This document shows, piece by piece, positions 12,063-23,098 of a DNA stretch of 33,879 nt. Every line of letters starts with the position of its first letter. Positions within the stretch are counted from its first letter, which is position 1. The DNA is from Nephromyces sp. MM_2019 (taxonomy: Eukaryota > Apicomplexa > Aconoidasida > Nephromycida): contig JADHZB010000518.1 of the NCBI GenBank assembly GCA_015657535.1, positions 1-33,879 on the forward strand, read 5' to 3'. A program made the translations under genes and the position numbers. The notes beneath the pieces are model-generated. The model worked only from the letters and a program-made list of their open reading frames with translations, made no database searches and was not told the origin of the DNA.

Positions 12063-15014
12063 ATGAGTTATTCAAGGCCTGAGCTAAGTGCTCCTGCAGA
12101 ATTTGTAAGTAATTATGAACATTAGTTATTAATATTTTTAACTCCATCTTAAAAATTTATATTACAGTGATCTACCTGATATCAAACATATATATACACA
12201 TATATATATGCCAAGGAAACGTATTGAAATAGCTTACAAATTATAGTCCATTTACAAATAGAATTGACTTAAAGTCTTATCTATATCAATCAATAATTTC
12301 CTATTGTATTCTACAGTTTTATAATGATTTAGAGGCAGAGAAATATAATAAACGCTCGCGAAATCTTTCCATCCAAGAAAGTATGACACGTAGAGCACTT
12401 GAAATGCTCTTATTACCTGAAGTAAGCCACTAAAATAAGAATAATGCACATCATTTTGGACACACACACGCTATTTTGAGAACTATATATCTTTATACAC
12501 ATGACTTAATTACATACACACTACTTTAAGAAGTAAAAATCTATACACACATGCTTTGATTACACTTAAGAGAAATATATATCATTACAAATAATGTAAT
12601 ATACGCCTATATTTACATAACTCATTTTCCTTTCATTTTATATAAAGATGTTATATAAATGTATATATATATGATTTATATATATGTTTTTAATTTTTAT
12701 AATGTATGTATAATTTTGGTAATGTGTATACAACTTTTGTAATATGTGTATAATTTTTATGAAATGTGTATAACTCAGAGAACTTGCCTATTATTAGATA
12801 TTGGCTGTGGTACATGTATGAGTAGTCAAGTACTATCTGAAGAAGGCCATGAATGGATTGGTGTTGATATTAGCAGTTCAATGCTTGGTGTGTAAATTTA
12901 CATACAAATAACTGAATTACATACAATTTGATTTATTTACATGATAAATATATATATATTCAACACATTTATTTATAATACATACGCACACCTTCACTTG
13001 ATTGTTTCTATATTGCGCACTTACAAATAATATTTATATATATACATTTATCCGTGTGTGCCTATGTTTATACGTGTGTGCAGTCTTTAGATATTACACT
13101 ATATATATATATATATATGTATGTGTAAACTCTCAGATATTGCACTACAAAATGGAGCCTTAAATGGTGGGGATCTCGTTAAGGCAGATATAGGAGATTG
13201 TAAGGAATTAGTATTATATATTATTTAATTTTAAATAACTATATAAACATAAATTTGTTTAATTCATATAATATTACACACACACACGAATCACACACTA
13301 ATCAAATGATATAAAATATTATTAATTCTCAGTGCTTCGATTTAGGCCTGGATCATTTGATGGCTGTATTGGGTAAGTTAATTTTCTTAATTTTATAATA
13401 TTATCTAGATTTATTTTTATTATACACACACACACATTGACAATCATGTGTAAAACAATAATAATTGTTCTCATAAATCAGAATATCATCCCTACAATGG
13501 CTATGTAACGCTGATAAAAAAATACATCAACCCTATCAAAGATTATGCACATTTTTCAAATGGTTATATGCTTCCCTAGTGGGTGGGGGACGAGCTGTAA
13601 GTTCTACAAATTTATATATGTATATTTATATGTGTGTATATATTTATAGAGATGTGTGTGTGTATATATTTAGAGAGAGATTTGTGTGTGTATATATATT
13701 TTTCTGCGTGTATATGTATAAATACATATAATTCAATTCCTAAGACACATAAAGTATCAATTGTTTAACCAGTGCTAATAATCATTAACTCAATTGATGA
13801 TATATATTCAATGCATTTCTTTAAACCATAAAAATTGATGAGTTTACACACCTACCAAAATTTTAAATATTCATAAAACACATATACAAACATTATTATT
13901 ATTTGGATGGCACACAATCATAACCTATTTACACACACTATATATATTGGATTACTTAGATTATACACATATTACATATATATATTAAAATATTACACAC
14001 ACTATGTTTATTGGGTTATCCAAAATATACACGTTAATTATATATTTTTTTTACACACCTATTACTCTTTAGGTATTTCAATTTTACCCTCAATCAGCTG
14101 AACAAATAGAAATGATTACATCTGCAGCAATGAGGTGTGGTTTTGGTGGTGGTTTAGTTGTTGATTATCCAAACTCTACAAAGGCTAAGAAGTAAATAAA
14201 TAATAGTTTTATATTTTACACACTTAACATAATTATATTTACACCCCCACACATTCAACACAATTATATATACATCCCATTACCTAATATAGACACACAT
14301 ATATACATACACACACACACATACACACAAATATATATATAATATAGGTACTTCCTGTGTATATGGGCTGGTTTTAGTGGCGCTCCACCCCAACTACCCA
14401 AAGCACTCGAATTAGAAACAGGCACATCAAACTCTGTGAAAAATGTTAAGGCTGAGTAAGCTAAAAAATGTGCAAATATATATATACATATTGTGCGTGT
14501 ATATTCAAAGTGTAAACAATGTGTAATTATATATATAGTATGTGCAAATTCCCATTATAAAAATTTATATATATATATACTAGACGTAACAATGGTAGAC
14601 CTAAAATTTTTAAAAAATTGAAAGTCAAATCACGTGAATGGATTATGAATAAGAAAGAAAATCAATTGAAAAGGGTAACGTGTGTGTTTATATATATATA
14701 ATATTGGGATCAAAAAATATTGAAAATATACGTGTCTATATATATAAGATATTGGGATCAAAACATATAGAAAATGCGTGTATATATAATTTTCTATGAT
14801 TAATAACACTATAAGTTTTGTGTATGTTTTGGTGGCTTAAAATATTTCTCACAAATTGAACATACTGCATATCTAAACATTTTTAAGAACGAATGATGAT
14901 ATTAATAATAAAAATTATAATCCCAATTTTACACACTCGCTATCATTTTTATAGGGTAAAAATGTTAGACCTAACACGAAGTATACAGGACGAAAACGAA
15001 AGGATCGATTTTGA
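12063..15014 (+). CDS. BUD23: 18S rRNA (guanine-N7)-methyltransferase Bud23/WBSCR22
   Basis: Ten exons, 283 residues: 12063-12104, 12317-12421, 12779-12887, 13137-13199, 13333-13372, 13482-13596, 14073-14191, 14348-14455, 14584-14674, 14955-15014, ending TGA. Human and yeast homologues are 281 and 275 residues. Bud23 with its partner Trm112 methylates a guanine of 18S rRNA during small-subunit maturation in the nucleus. Evidence: N-terminal [13 protein letters not shown]; the S-adenosylmethionine site [10 protein letters not shown] (53-62) with acidic GVDIS downstream; [28 protein letters not shown], the hallmark segment; [11 protein letters not shown]; a Gly-rich [13 protein letters not shown]; and the basic tail [11 protein letters not shown]. 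One oddity: the third glycine of the G-x-G-x-G binding motif is Cys62. Introns run 109-476 nt and carry AC/GT tracts. The next gene (15843-18039) is convergent. Confidence 0.96.
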
Positions 15015-15842
15015 TTATACTATTTAAATTGTACACATCTTCTATCAATTTTTGCACACATTTTGGAGCCAATTTAATTATTTAAGCATTTCATAGTAAC
15101 AATTTTTTAAATATTTTATTCTTTATTACACACAACTTTTTTACATGGATATAATCAAACAATGATTTTAACCACATCACTCTCTTTAGAAATAATAACC
15201 CTATAGCCTTCTCTAAAAATATTTTTTGATAGGAAATAAAACAATATATATGTAGAAGTTTATAAGATTGTATATATATTGTTTAACAATATATATGTAT
15301 AAGTGTTTAAAATTATATACATGTTAGCAAACAACTAGAAATGATATAAGAGTTTATATTTATTTAAATTTGATTTTTGTTCAAATTAAATATATATTAG
15401 TTAAAATTTGTTAGAAGTTATATTTATTTGATATTTTTAATATAAATAAAATGTTTTGAAAATGAAATAAACATTAAATTTATATCATTTTCTTTACACA
15501 CTCACCTTGAAGAAACGAAATAAACATAAAAAAAATTTATTATATTAATTTTCATTCTGTAGGATTTCGTCAATCTGAATTTTTACACATATAGGGTCTT
15601 GAATATGAATCTTACCAAAACACAATAAATTTACACACCATACACAATAGAAATGAAATAATACATACACACAGTTAATGAATGTAAAATTTATATATAT
15701 ATATATATAAGATAATCATAGATTTACATAAAAATAAATAATATAGATATACACTAAAATAAATAATTCAGACACACGCAATTAAATGATATAGATACAG
15801 ACAAAAATAATCAATATATATACATACACACATAGTTTAAAA
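15015..15842. other. Intergenic region between convergent genes
   Basis: AT-rich sequence holding the 3' ends of BUD23 and of the unknown gene at 15843-18039. Near-copies of ACAATATATATGTA (about 15,242 and 15,288) and a (TA)n tract (about 15,690-15,710) are visible. A possible extra 30-nt terminal exon of the minus-strand gene lies at 15545-15574. No other gene is seen. Confidence 0.5.
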
Positions 15843-18039
15843 TTAAGCTAAAATTACAATTTTCAAAAATATACTCCAATTGATATGATATTTCCTCTTA
15901 TTAAAATAAGTATATAAAATCGATGCTAATTTCATATGGAATTTGGGGTAATCAGATTGTTCATAGTTTTCAAATGTGTGTGTATTTGAATTTTTGGACC
16001 AATTTGCAAAATGCCTTTCTAATCCCACCTTATCAAGTGTTTCTGAGCCATCTATGAGTTTATATATATATCAAAAATGGTGTTTAAAATATGTATATTC
16101 TTGGTTTATACAATGATTTCATTTTTTTACATGTTTATCCATGATTTACATCAAATAACATATATCCTATATATCCACAAAACCTATATACAAACATAGC
16201 GCAATTCTTGTCACACACACACACACGTCCTATATACATGCATATCGTATTACACATACATAAACATCCTGTGTCTTTTTTACACACTCATACAAATCTT
16301 ATATATACATATATCCTAGTTCTTTTCTTCAAACTCACACACACATACATCCTATATATATACAATCACACATTGAACTTTCATGTTAATTTATGTAACC
16401 TTTAAACGCATTAAATACGGCTAAAAGTGCATCATCTGAAATAGGTTCATTTTCCAACTTTCTGTTAATCATAGCTTGTAATTTTAAACAGTCCTATTTG
16501 ATTTAAGTATGTGTGTGCAAATATATATATGTGTGAGTATGTGCAAATATATATGTGTTTCTTTGGGTAAGTATGCGAGTGTATGGGAGTGCAAAAAAAG
16601 TGTGTGTTCATAAAAGTGGAGACTAATGTGTGCATATAGCTGTGTGTGTGCAAATCTATGATATCTAGGGTATGTTCAGAAGTGTTTCTTACTCCAATAT
16701 CAATAAATGAATTAAGGTGTGTATGCATGTGTTAAAAAAATCTTTGAAGCTACTAATTTCTAATATACAATAATATAAAACGTGTGTGTATATACAAGAG
16801 ATCGGCGGATTTATGTATATAGTCAAAATCAATACAGTTTGATGTGTGTGCTTGTATTTTATATATTACTTGATTCCTGTGAAATCCTTGATCATATATG
16901 TAAACGTAATAGGCAGGAAAGCGTGCACATTTAGGCCACTTGAATGGTAATTTATATATGATTTGTTTGAATTGGTCAAAGTTGATTCTGTCATAGTCCT
17001 TAAATAATAATTCCCACCTGGCTTGGGTAGGTCTTTTCAACCCAAACAAATCAAAACTTTTATTATTTTCGTCAAAATTGGGTGAAGAAATCGAATTAAT
17101 TTGAATGGAAGAAGATGTAGTTTGATTATAGGTTTCTGCAAGTCTTCCATATATTTTTATAAGTTCTAATATTTCAAATTGAAATCGGCGGTCTGCAATA
17201 TAATACCTTACATTCTTGGAGGTGTTTTGTTGTGTGTGTGCATATGTATTTGTATGTGGGTGTTGTGCGAGTGTTTGTTTTTGATTTGTATATGTGTGTG
17301 CATATGTATTTGTGTGCGGGTATTGTGCGGGTATTTGCTTTTGATTTGTATGTATGTGTGTATGGATGTATGATTGTTTAGGAAGTGTGCGTGAAAGTCG
17401 TGGATAGGCGGTCTTTGTGTAGTTTGAATATGTATTCGCATATATTTTTTCTATATGTGAGTTTCGTGGAAATGTGTTGTGCTGATGTTCTAGTTGTTTG
17501 TCTGTGTGTTCCCAATATGCATTTAAATGATGTGAAGATGTGTGTACTTGTTGTGGATATGTATATATGTTGTGGGAATATTTAGGTGTGTGCGTGTCTG
17601 CTTGTGTATGTGTATATGTATCTGTATGTATATGTGTATGTGTGTCGGCTTTTTTATGTTTATCTGCTTGCTTATGTGCTTGTGTATCTGCCCTTATTTG
17701 TGTGAATAATTGTTGTGCCTGTTGATTATGAATCCTCCTATTTGGTTGATTAAATATAGTAATAGCCAATGGTAATAAGTTTTGATAATAATTTGTATGA
17801 AAATTGTTTATATTCGATGGAATGAGTTTCAAAGAGTTGTTATCAAATAATAAATTATTGAATAAATTTGGTTGATGTTGAATTGTTAACGTTTTTATAA
17901 TTTCATCTTTTTGATGAGGATGTTGTATAATTCCATAATTACAACGTACTAAATATGCTGGTAAAATGAGTATAAAATACATCAAAAAAAGTGAAATAAT
18001 TGTAGAAGTTGTGAAAATTTTGCTTTCAAATGATAGCAT
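15843..18039 (-). CDS. Unknown protein with N-terminal hydrophobic segment and Thr/His/Gln repeats
   Basis: Not recognised. Three exons join in phase: 18039-16870, 16493-16400, 16051-15843; 490 residues. The start is the ATG at 18039; an upstream GTG at 18048 is in frame but not a likely start in a eukaryote. Residues about 9-27 are hydrophobic (signal peptide or membrane anchor). Residues about 110-265 are low-complexity, rich in Thr, His, Gln and Tyr, with a 20-residue unit (TNQKQ...PHTNTYAHT) repeated twice. The C-terminal half looks like an ordered domain: FDLFGLKRPTQARWELLFKD, DRINFDQFKQIIYKLPFKW, CARFPAYYVYIYDQGFH, then DDALLAVFNAFKDGSETLD, which resembles a helical pair. The 16494-16869 intron is AC/GT-rich. 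The 3' end is uncertain: a GTAATT donor after 15858 could join a 30-nt exon at 15574-15545, replacing the last four residues with IDEILQNEN. A secreted or membrane protein is inference. Confidence 0.65.
17231..17350. repeat. Two tandem 60-bp coding repeats
   Basis: Positions 17231-17290 and 17291-17350 align base for base with a period of exactly 60 and a handful of substitutions. Both contain CATATGTATTTGTRTGYGGG and end TTGATTTGTA. In the minus-strand gene they encode two copies of a 20-residue TNQKQ...YAHT unit, so frame is kept. A diverged partial third copy follows to about 17,375. Confidence 0.85.
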
Positions 18040-18048
18040 TATGAGCAC

Positions 18049-18830
18049 AAAAATAAAATAAACATTAAGTAATTTGTGTATTTTTACGAATTGGTGAATA
18101 TGTGTGGTTACATATTGGATATATGTTAAATGTTGAAAAAAATAAATTCGCTCAAGTCACACAATAAATAGTACATCAATCAATATGCAAATCAATAACA
18201 CACCATATAGCACTATATATAGATACATATACATAGGTTGAAACAAGCCAACTTTATCCATATTCACATTTTAATGCTGAATATATTATATATACAAATA
18301 TATGTATAATGACACATAAGCTTCATAGCCATTATTTACAAATGCTTACCTACAAAATCTATTCATTGGTAACTTCCCAATATATTATTCAGATATATAT
18401 ATACACATATATATATATATACATATTTTACTAAATAAATTTAAAATTTTGCATGTGTCTATATATACCTTCAGACACATGCCTAAAAATTCACAATCAT
18501 ACATACATATATATATATATAGTTGGTTAATTTTCAGATGTATATTTCAGTTCTGTGTAGTGGGATAAGTATTAATTATGTAATTTATGATTTAACAAAC
18601 TTAGTTATGGAAATATATATTATAAATGTTTTTTAAATTCAAACAAATCTTATCGTTTATATAATTTTAATTGAATAATGCGTTTCTATACATCTTGTTG
18701 ATTATTGAGAAATTAATTAAGGAATCATAACAAATTGATTTATTTTCAAAGAAATTCTTTATATGTTACATCTTAGTTGAGAAACTTAATGTTTTTTTTA
18801 TATTAAAAAAAAGCATCTGAAAATAGTAGC
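18049..18830. other. Intergenic region
   Basis: About 780 bases of AT-rich sequence between the 3' end of the EF-hand gene and the start of the unknown minus-strand gene, so it should carry the terminator of one and the promoter of the other. Several (TA)n/(CA)n tracts lie between 18,180 and 18,520. No gene or clear motif is seen. Confidence 0.5.
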
Positions 18831-20247
18831 TTATTCTACACAACCCATAATAGCTTGTATAAGCTGTGAGTAATTAATTTGACCTGAAGAACCAAATTTA
18901 GTAACAATTGTATTTATTTCTTGCTCATTTAATTGATCTCCCAATGTTATTAAAACCTATCAAACGAAATTTTAGTAATATATTTAAAATGAATTTGAAT
19001 ATATATATACATACATATATATATCTGCTTACATCATCTATTAGCATACAATGCACACAAAGTTACAAAAATTGAAAATTTACATACAAAGTTATATATT
19101 TTAAGCAATTTATACACAAGATTGTATTGTGTGAATTATTTATATATAAAGTAGTATAATTTTAATAATTTACATACAAAGGCTATGCAGTTTAAGCAAT
19201 CTCTAAATAAATTGCCCAACTTAATACAATTTTACAAGACAGTATAAAAATAATTTAAACCGAATTAGACAGCTTGCATAACATTATTCCATTACAAAAA
19301 TTATATAAGTCATAAAAGTTTACCTAGTGTGATCTATTACGATGCTAAATGGTATGAAGAATTTATATCTAACTTTTGAGCATGTAGTATATATATACAT
19401 ATATATATATATAATCAAACCCTACAATCTATCTTATACAAATGACAATCAATAAAAAATTGAAATTAAATTGAATGATTCTGTATAAAATATTTAATTC
19501 TATTTAACTATGGTGATTATGGCCCAAATATTCATATAATATTAATAATGTGAAAACTAATCCTATAAAGCATAATAATCTATATAGGACCTAAAAAGCA
19601 TAACAGCACACTCGAAAGGTAAAAACCAATTCACATTCCTTAAAAAATCATGTCATTTCCTAAACAACTTATGCACACCGAATAGTACACAATTCATTAT
19701 TGAAACCATAAACGTGTACATAATTTTCTAGCTAAATTATACAGATGTTCGATCATGAAAAAGGATTGTAAAGGCACATAAGCGTATAGTTTTCTAGCTT
19801 TTTGCCACACATATATAAGCACAACACTTTTATTCCCTAGCTACATATACAAACATAATCTTATACACCTTTAGTACCTAGCTAATTGCATATAAATGCA
19901 CTTTTTCATGATCTATCTAAAAAGTATATAAATCATTAATTCTTTATTTTTATCTGATTTATTACTTGATTAACTTCAATAGAGTTGAGCGTACCATTCC
20001 CTTTGTGGTCAAATGTTTTGAATAGTTGTTTTAATTCGGTCTCAGTTGGGCTTTTTGAACGAAAGGAGTCCACCTGTTTCATAAAGGTAGCCATATCCAT
20101 AGTCTCTGGTATGTTTCCTATTTCATTTTTCCTCACAATTATTCCACACGACTGTAGTGCATGTATGGCCTGTGGTGTATTTATCTGGCCATCACCATCC
20201 TTATCAAATATATAGAATGCTTGTTCAAACTGATTCTTGGTATTCAT
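18831..20247 (-). CDS. EF-hand protein, myosin essential light chain-like
   Basis: Two exons, 20247-19966 and 18956-18831, joined in phase 0 by a donor GTAATA and acceptor ATAG; 135 residues, TAA stop. Four helix-loop-helix units can be traced. EF1 (15-26, DKDGDGQINTPQ) is canonical except Gln where Glu is usual at position 12. EF2 is degenerate (MDMATFMKQV). EF3 (80-91, DHKGNGTLNSIE) is near-canonical. EF4 has lost its loop (FGSSGQINYSQ). That pattern, with 135 residues rather than calmodulin's 149, fits a light chain riding on a myosin neck. In apicomplexan parasites an essential light chain of about this length supports the gliding myosin at the cell cortex, and the SCGI...EI..IP segment after EF1 is in keeping with it. 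A calmodulin-like protein is the alternative. No partner myosin gene lies in the window. Confidence 0.75.
18957..19965 (-). repeat. 1,009-nt intron of the EF-hand gene with two degenerate repeat blocks
   Basis: Block 1 (about 19,030-19,230): units reading ATTTACATACAAAG..TAT..TTTAAGCAATYT recur about every 55 bases. Block 2 (about 19,700-19,900): units around CTAGCTA..TATACA with period near 45-60 recur about four times. No exon with usable splice sites and conserved sequence was found, and the two flanking exons already join in phase. Confidence 0.5.
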
Positions 20248-20780
20248 TTTGTGTTTATAGAGTGCACTATATTTTATAAAATTTGATGTAAATATATAAG
20301 ATTGTATAGGATAAGGCTTATAAATTTTGATTTAAATATAACTTTAAGTTGTATTCTTATGGTTTTAACTTGAGTAGTTTGTTAATTATATTGTTTTAAA
20401 TCGTGTGTTTGTTTCGTTTCTTAAAAGTATACATAGACTTATAATTTTAAAATAATTATTAAGTGTATGAATAGTTTTATATTGTAATTTTTCCTCTTAC
20501 TTAATATGTTAAGAGCGATATTAATTAAGATAGTATATAAAGATATTTATAAATACACTTAAACACATCAAATTTTATTAAAAAATTCGTATATTTAGTA
20601 TTTAATTTTTTTACAATAAGAATCAAATTTTATATTAATGGCCACAACTTAGCTAGAAAAGGAATAATTTTTAAAAAACAATATACTATCCATTACTAGT
20701 ATATAACAAAATACTACTAAGTTTTAGTATTCCTATATATATATATTTATTATATAAAGAAATTGTGCATATATTTTCAA

Positions 20781-20800
20781 GTGTAGTATGTATACTACAC
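20781..20800. promoter_or_regulatory. Perfect 9-bp palindrome, possible protein-binding site
   Basis: GTGTAGTAT, 2-base spacer, ATACTACAC. The left half-site reappears as GTGTAGTATG near 20,868. It lies about 535 bp upstream of the EF-hand start codon. A binding site for a dimeric regulator is speculation; in AT-rich DNA palindromes also arise by chance. Confidence 0.3.
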
Positions 20801-21033
20801 AATTGATAGATTAGTTGTTAATTTATACTATTACTAGTGAGTGTGGTTTTCTTTATTATCCTTAGTGTAGTATGTAAAGTAAATAAATATCTAATGTATG
20901 TATATCACTCTTCTGTAATACCATATATTTAACTCAACTAATATTGTTTATTTATATTATATATATATATGTATAATAAAGTGTAAACTTGCATAAATTT
21001 TTTTTTAATGGAATAACCGTATTGTTTATATTT

Positions 21034-21307
21034 TTTTCACCCTTGGTAGGATAAATCAATCTCATCTATAACTCCATATTAGTCGATTCAAATTTCAGAC
21101 TTTAATGTGTATATTAACAATGAGTTTTGGTGTTTGAATTTCACAATTATAATAATTACATTTAATAACCTATCTGCATTTTAAGAGTGTGTAATTTCTA
21201 GTTATACTATTATGAAATATATAGTAACATCATAATAGGAAAATTTGATATAAATGAGATGGCTCTAATAAATCTCCTAAAAAATGAGTATGTACTAAGG
21301 GTGAAAA
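21034..21307. mobile_element. Possible MITE-like element bounded by 15-bp inverted repeats
   Basis: TTTTCACCCTTGGTA at 21034-21048 faces TACTAAGGGTGAAAA at 21293-21307: 14 of 15 bases are inverted-complementary. Further inside, a TCTCATYTAT word and CAAATTT also recur in inverted order. The interior has a perfect 8-bp hairpin (CTATTATG 21207-21214, CATAATAG 21231-21238). No coding capacity and no clear target-site duplication, so the call is tentative. Confidence 0.35.
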
Positions 21308-22033
21308 TTATTTTTAAGAATCTTTAAATTGAAGGCTGTTTTTTAGTGTAAAGTTATATACGATCAAATATAAAAGTAATAGTTTTGCAAAATGTTCATG
21401 TAATTATATGTGAATGTGTAAGTATATCAAAGTATTGTTTAAGTCCAAGTTTATATGTAAATGTTTTAAAAGAATTGTGTATAGGGTGGATTGCTTATGT
21501 ATAATCATAATTAATTTTATACTAATTTTTGTAAACACAGTGCATAATTTTTATCAAGTATGTAGAATGTGTTTAAATTAAATATTGATGTATAATGAAA
21601 ACGCTATAATGACTTTCTCAATTATTATTTGAAAATTAATTCACTAGTCCTTCATGTATATTATTTGTTTGATTTTTAAATAAAAAATTTTAGAAAATAC
21701 AATTTAAATTTTCATTTAATTTTAAGAGTAAAAATGATTGGAAAAAGATATATAATGTATTTATGCAAGTTCTTAATTATATCTCTTATATAATTTCTAT
21801 AAATTTTATGCACACAGATTTGTTTTCAATCTTTATACATTGATATATACTATGTCTCAGTTTATAATGATTATGAAATAATTCAGATCATATGATATAT
21901 ATTTCTCGTGTGTGTATACAAAAAACATAACTTCTTCGAATTCATTTCATTATTTATATTATTTTCTAGTGTGTATACCTAATATGGTTTTCCTAATACA
22001 CCACATAGTATATATCTTTACATTCAGTGCAGT

Positions 22034-23037
22034 TTATCTAGGTGGATGATTTGTGTAGGAATAAGGTTGATTAGTATTATTACTCTCATTGTTATGTTGT
22101 TGGTTAACAAGGTTATTGTTATAATTTCTATCATATTCATTCTGTGTCTGAGACATAGTGAATGGATTAGAGACAGGTATGATATGTTCGGTTGACATTG
22201 TTTTGTTTCGATTGTGTGGTATGTATGTTGTATTGGTTGTATTATTATTAGTTGTGCTGTATGTATTATTATTAGTTGTGTTGTGTGCATTATTATTAGT
22301 TGTGTTGTGTGTATTATTATTACTATATAAACTATGAGTGTGTTGGGTCAAATTATTTGATGGATATGTGTGTGTGTTAGATTGTACATAATGGCTGCTT
22401 TTAGAACGTGCTACATTTCCTGAAGTTGTAAAATTTGAGTTGTAAGTTATATGTGTATTACCAATCTTTTGTTTGGGGGCTATTTGTGGAGATGTTTGTT
22501 GTGATTGTAAATCATAATTTCCGGATTTGTTAAATGCGTGTGTAGGTACAGTTTCGTTATCCATGCTATTATTATAAGATGTGTTTGTATAAGTGTATTT
22601 ACGTTTTTCAGGATTAACATTTCGACTTTCGGATTCTTCAATATGTTCAAATGATATAGGTTTCTTGGGAGGATGTTGTGGAGGATTTGTAGGTATAGTA
22701 TTGAAATTTTCTGAGCTATTATTTGGTTTAGAAGTTTGGCCAGAAAATGTTTCAAGTTTGCCTGTTGTTTCGATCACTTTCTTTAAATCCTGCATTATTT
22801 TGGAGCGTGAAATATTCATTAAAAAGTGTGAACCTTCTTCTTGTATAGCTAAATAACGACTTGGGCTAAGTACAGTCCCATCCTTCATTGTATCCTTTAC
22901 ACTTTTTGTCCAAGCCTTCATATTTTCATATTCTTTCTTTAATATTTCCAAATAACTTAATTTTATTGGTAAACTCTCCAATCGATTCATCTATCATGTA
23001 TTGGGTAAAATACACATTAATTATATATAATTATATA

Positions 23038-23098
<61 letters not shown>

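Larger units (their letters stand above)
20248..22033. other. Intergenic region between EF-hand gene and giant PHD gene
   Basis: 1.8 kb of AT-rich sequence, upstream of the EF-hand gene and downstream of the giant gene, both on the minus strand. No coding potential on either strand. It holds a perfect palindrome (20781-20800) and a 274-bp segment bounded by inverted repeats (21034-21307); see separate entries. Confidence 0.5.

Noticed and set aside
12252..12467. Minus-strand open frame of 71 codons
   Set aside because: It lies antisense to exon 2 of BUD23, which is well supported by homology and splice phase; its sequence resembles no family and is best read as a shadow.
16465..16728. Minus-strand open frame of 87 codons rich in Thr-His
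   Set aside because: Most of it is an AC-repeat inside an intron. The exons on either side (ending 16870, starting 16493) join in phase without it.
21043..21110. tRNA-like word (GATTCAAATTTC) with a possible upstream stem
   Set aside because: No acceptor stem or anticodon arm could be paired and the D-loop consensus is missing.
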